Shown here: positions 62,070-64,000 of the stretch, one piece after another
Layout of the letters: every line of letters starts with the position of its first letter
Position numbering within the stretch: the stretch's first letter is position 1
From: Patiria miniata
Taxonomy: Eukaryota; Echinodermata; Asteroidea; Valvatida; Asterinidae
DNA: 64,000 nucleotides
Reading direction: 5' to 3'
Assembly: GCF_015706575.1 (NCBI RefSeq)
Contig: NW_024037064.1
Coordinates: 4,401,427-4,465,426 of the forward strand
Notes under the pieces: model-generated
What the model was told of the DNA's origin: nothing
Databases searched by the model: none
The model's input: the letters and a program-made list of their open reading frames with translations, nothing else
Program-made: the position numbers and the translations under genes

Positions 62070-62159
62070 GGATAAACGACCACCATTCATTTCTGCGTTC
62101 AGTGTGTGTGACAGAATTGAAAATATCCACGGCAGAGATCTTGATTTTATATTTGTTTT

Positions 62160-62700
62160 TTTTCGTTGTGTATAACTCACGAGCGAAACATGATAAATTT
62201 ACAAATCCGTTTGTAAGAGGTTTGGATGGTCAAAGATATATGTACAACATCCTTGAGGAGAAAATATGTGACGTCGTCGTGACATCATCCAAAATGCGAT
62301 TGATATTTTTTTTGAAAGGGAGGGAATATTCGATTGTCTTAACATCTGGAGGGTAGTTCGATTACGTAAATATTATGCATAGTATGGAACGAAGTCACAA
62401 TGACTATTTACGAAGGAAAACATCCTGCTGTTTTTAATATTTGAACTTTGTGACACAATCGAAGGGAAATTCAAGTTATTTTTTATCAGCGAAAATATTT
62501 GTTTCGTTTTGGAATGACAGGAACGTTGTTTAGTTGTGTTTTTGTCCGCCTCCCTTTCTTTGTGTTAGCATGATAATAAACATTCAGCCGTGCTTACAAG
62601 AAAGCAATAATATTTGTTTTAATGGATTTTCTGTTTCTATTTTAAGCAATGTGACAGCAAAATAGTGCATAAAAGGGTACTCTCGTTTGCCAACTCACTA
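62160..62700 (+). repeat. dispersed repeat, copy B (pair at 58195)
   Basis: It follows the same order as 58195-58885 and the partial copy at 57803: taactcacgagcgaaacatg, ggagggtagttcgattacg, ggaaaacatcctgctgtttt, tttatcagcgaaaatattt, aacattcagccgtgcttaca. It begins about 90 bases after the palindrome. Confidence 0.65.
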
Positions 62701-64000
62701 AACCATCTCTGGACCACTGTTATGCAAAGCGTATGTTCGTAGGACAATGGCGTCTCTCAGCTTCATGATCACTGTGGTATGGATGGCTTGATTTGCACAA
62801 GGTAGGTAGATTTTGTTCTTTTTAGATTTGGGGAAATCCTTGCCGTTCACTATCTACAAGCCTTTTCTAAACGGTAGTGTTTTTGTGAAACTTCTTTTCG
62901 CCAAAAAATTAGTGAAATTACTTTCCCACATTTTTTTAAAGTTATGGTTGAATTAAAAAATACCTCTCCAATGTATAAGGGTAGGTAACACAATAATAAG
63001 ACAGGAGTATCATTAAAATCCCCAAAATGTTCGTAGGCACCAGCAATTTTTATTGTAATGAGGACCCTCTTGTTGTTACATTACGTGTCGGATATTTACT
63101 GCATTACGGGTCGATATTTCATTACAAAACAATTTTTGTAACATTATGGGTCGATAAATATATAACGGGTCATAACATTCGCCCAAAATTAAACGCCAAT
63201 GGGTTCATTTCAGCTGTTTGAGCACAAAATTACTAAAGCGCCTGGGCCGAATAGTAATCCATCCGGGCGAAATAGTGGGCCGGGATGGTTTTATAAAAAC
63301 AGGTGCAGTACACTTGTAAAAACATGCGCTGAACACAATGTAATCGGTTTCGAAATGGCGGCTCCTGAAACGACCTTATATTTCACTAAAAGGACCAACA
63401 AATTAATTTTAAACACGGCGTTTATAGCTTTGCTGATATATATTCTTGATTATAAAGCAAACTTGATTACTAGAAATTTCGTGTCGTGAATCTAAGGATC
63501 TAGTTCCAATTAAGTATCTCCCTTTGACGCATGGATTATGGGCTTTTGAGATATGTTTTCAAGCTTTCGTCTGAATCGCGGGCTAAACCGCAGGCTGAAT
63601 CGCCTGTTGAATCGCAGGATAAATTTTGATAGGTAATCCTCGGCCTGCTACATGTATTATCAAGCGTCGAGTCGTTAGCGAATCATCAAGTCAGGGAACC
63701 AGACTACCACGAAAAATCGACTAGTCTATTGCTCGAACTTGCGGCGCGCGGAGATCAGTTTTGGCGGGCCGGGCACGCCATGCCCGTATGTGTCGTGCCA
63801 ATAAATGAATATTTAAAACATAGGCGTGTCCTACTTTTGGTAGTTTTTCATTGTTGTTTTCAGAAAACCATTATTTATAATCACAGTTCGCACCCAACTT
63901 ATTATTAAGAAATAATGCGTGTGGCACAAGAATATTTGTAAGGAGAATCACACCGGAGAAAAGCACTGTGGTCACTTGGCAATCATTTATTCGCTTGAAA
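62701..64000. other. unassigned 3' edge
   Basis: No gene, RNA or clear repeat is supported. Some short motifs recur (cattacgggtcgata and cattatgggtcgata near 63105-63155). The end of the window gives no sign of a neighbouring gene. Confidence 0.3.

Overview
The window is animal nuclear DNA: AT-rich, intron-dense and crowded with transposon remains. No bacterial features are present. The repeat types (CR1/L2-like and L1/Tx1-like LINEs, a Penelope-like element, a tRNA-derived SINE, many hAT, piggyBac and Tc1-type miniature elements) and the receptor gene suggest a marine invertebrate, probably a deuterostome such as an echinoderm, hemichordate or lancelet. That assignment is inference and not secure.

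The main gene is a receptor tyrosine kinase on the + strand, from at least 12203 to its stop codon at 50140-50142. I assembled 18 exons (plus one possible 45-nt cassette) from open frames, splice sites and phases. The chain stays in frame throughout, giving about 983 residues: one MAM domain, two ordinary Ig domains, two short near-identical Ig-like domains from a duplicated exon, a short stalk, one transmembrane helix, a juxtamembrane segment with a YGNV motif, a complete kinase domain and a short tail with a YITM motif. The signal-peptide exon was not found. Inside the large intron between the two ordinary Ig exons lies a probable second gene on the - strand (about 33481 down to 32492 or beyond), encoding a PHD finger and starting at a perfect TISU-type start site.

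Layout: 0-12 kb is repeat-rich and holds a broken THAP domain, a Penelope-like fossil, minisatellite arrays in inverted arms, two broken LINEs and a 1.2-kb solo-LTR-like repeat. 12-26 kb holds the MAM exons and the first Ig exon, with a TIR element, a SINE and a second 1.2-kb repeat between them. 27-35 kb holds a hAT element with subterminal repeats, a foldback element built of an inverted minisatellite, the PHD gene and a Ty3/Gypsy fossil. 35-50 kb holds the remaining receptor exons with several MITEs in the introns. 50-64 kb lies beyond the receptor and holds tandem repeats, a TIR element with 29-bp ends, an L1/Tx1-like fragment, more hAT MITEs and a nearly 2-kb palindrome with a small ORF in its loop.

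Points most worth following are the MAM-Ig receptor kinase architecture with its duplicated Ig exon and possible cassette exon, the nested PHD gene, the two foldback-like minisatellite structures, the 2-kb palindrome, and repeat families that spread nuclear-receptor half-sites and TGACGTCA palindromes through the locus.
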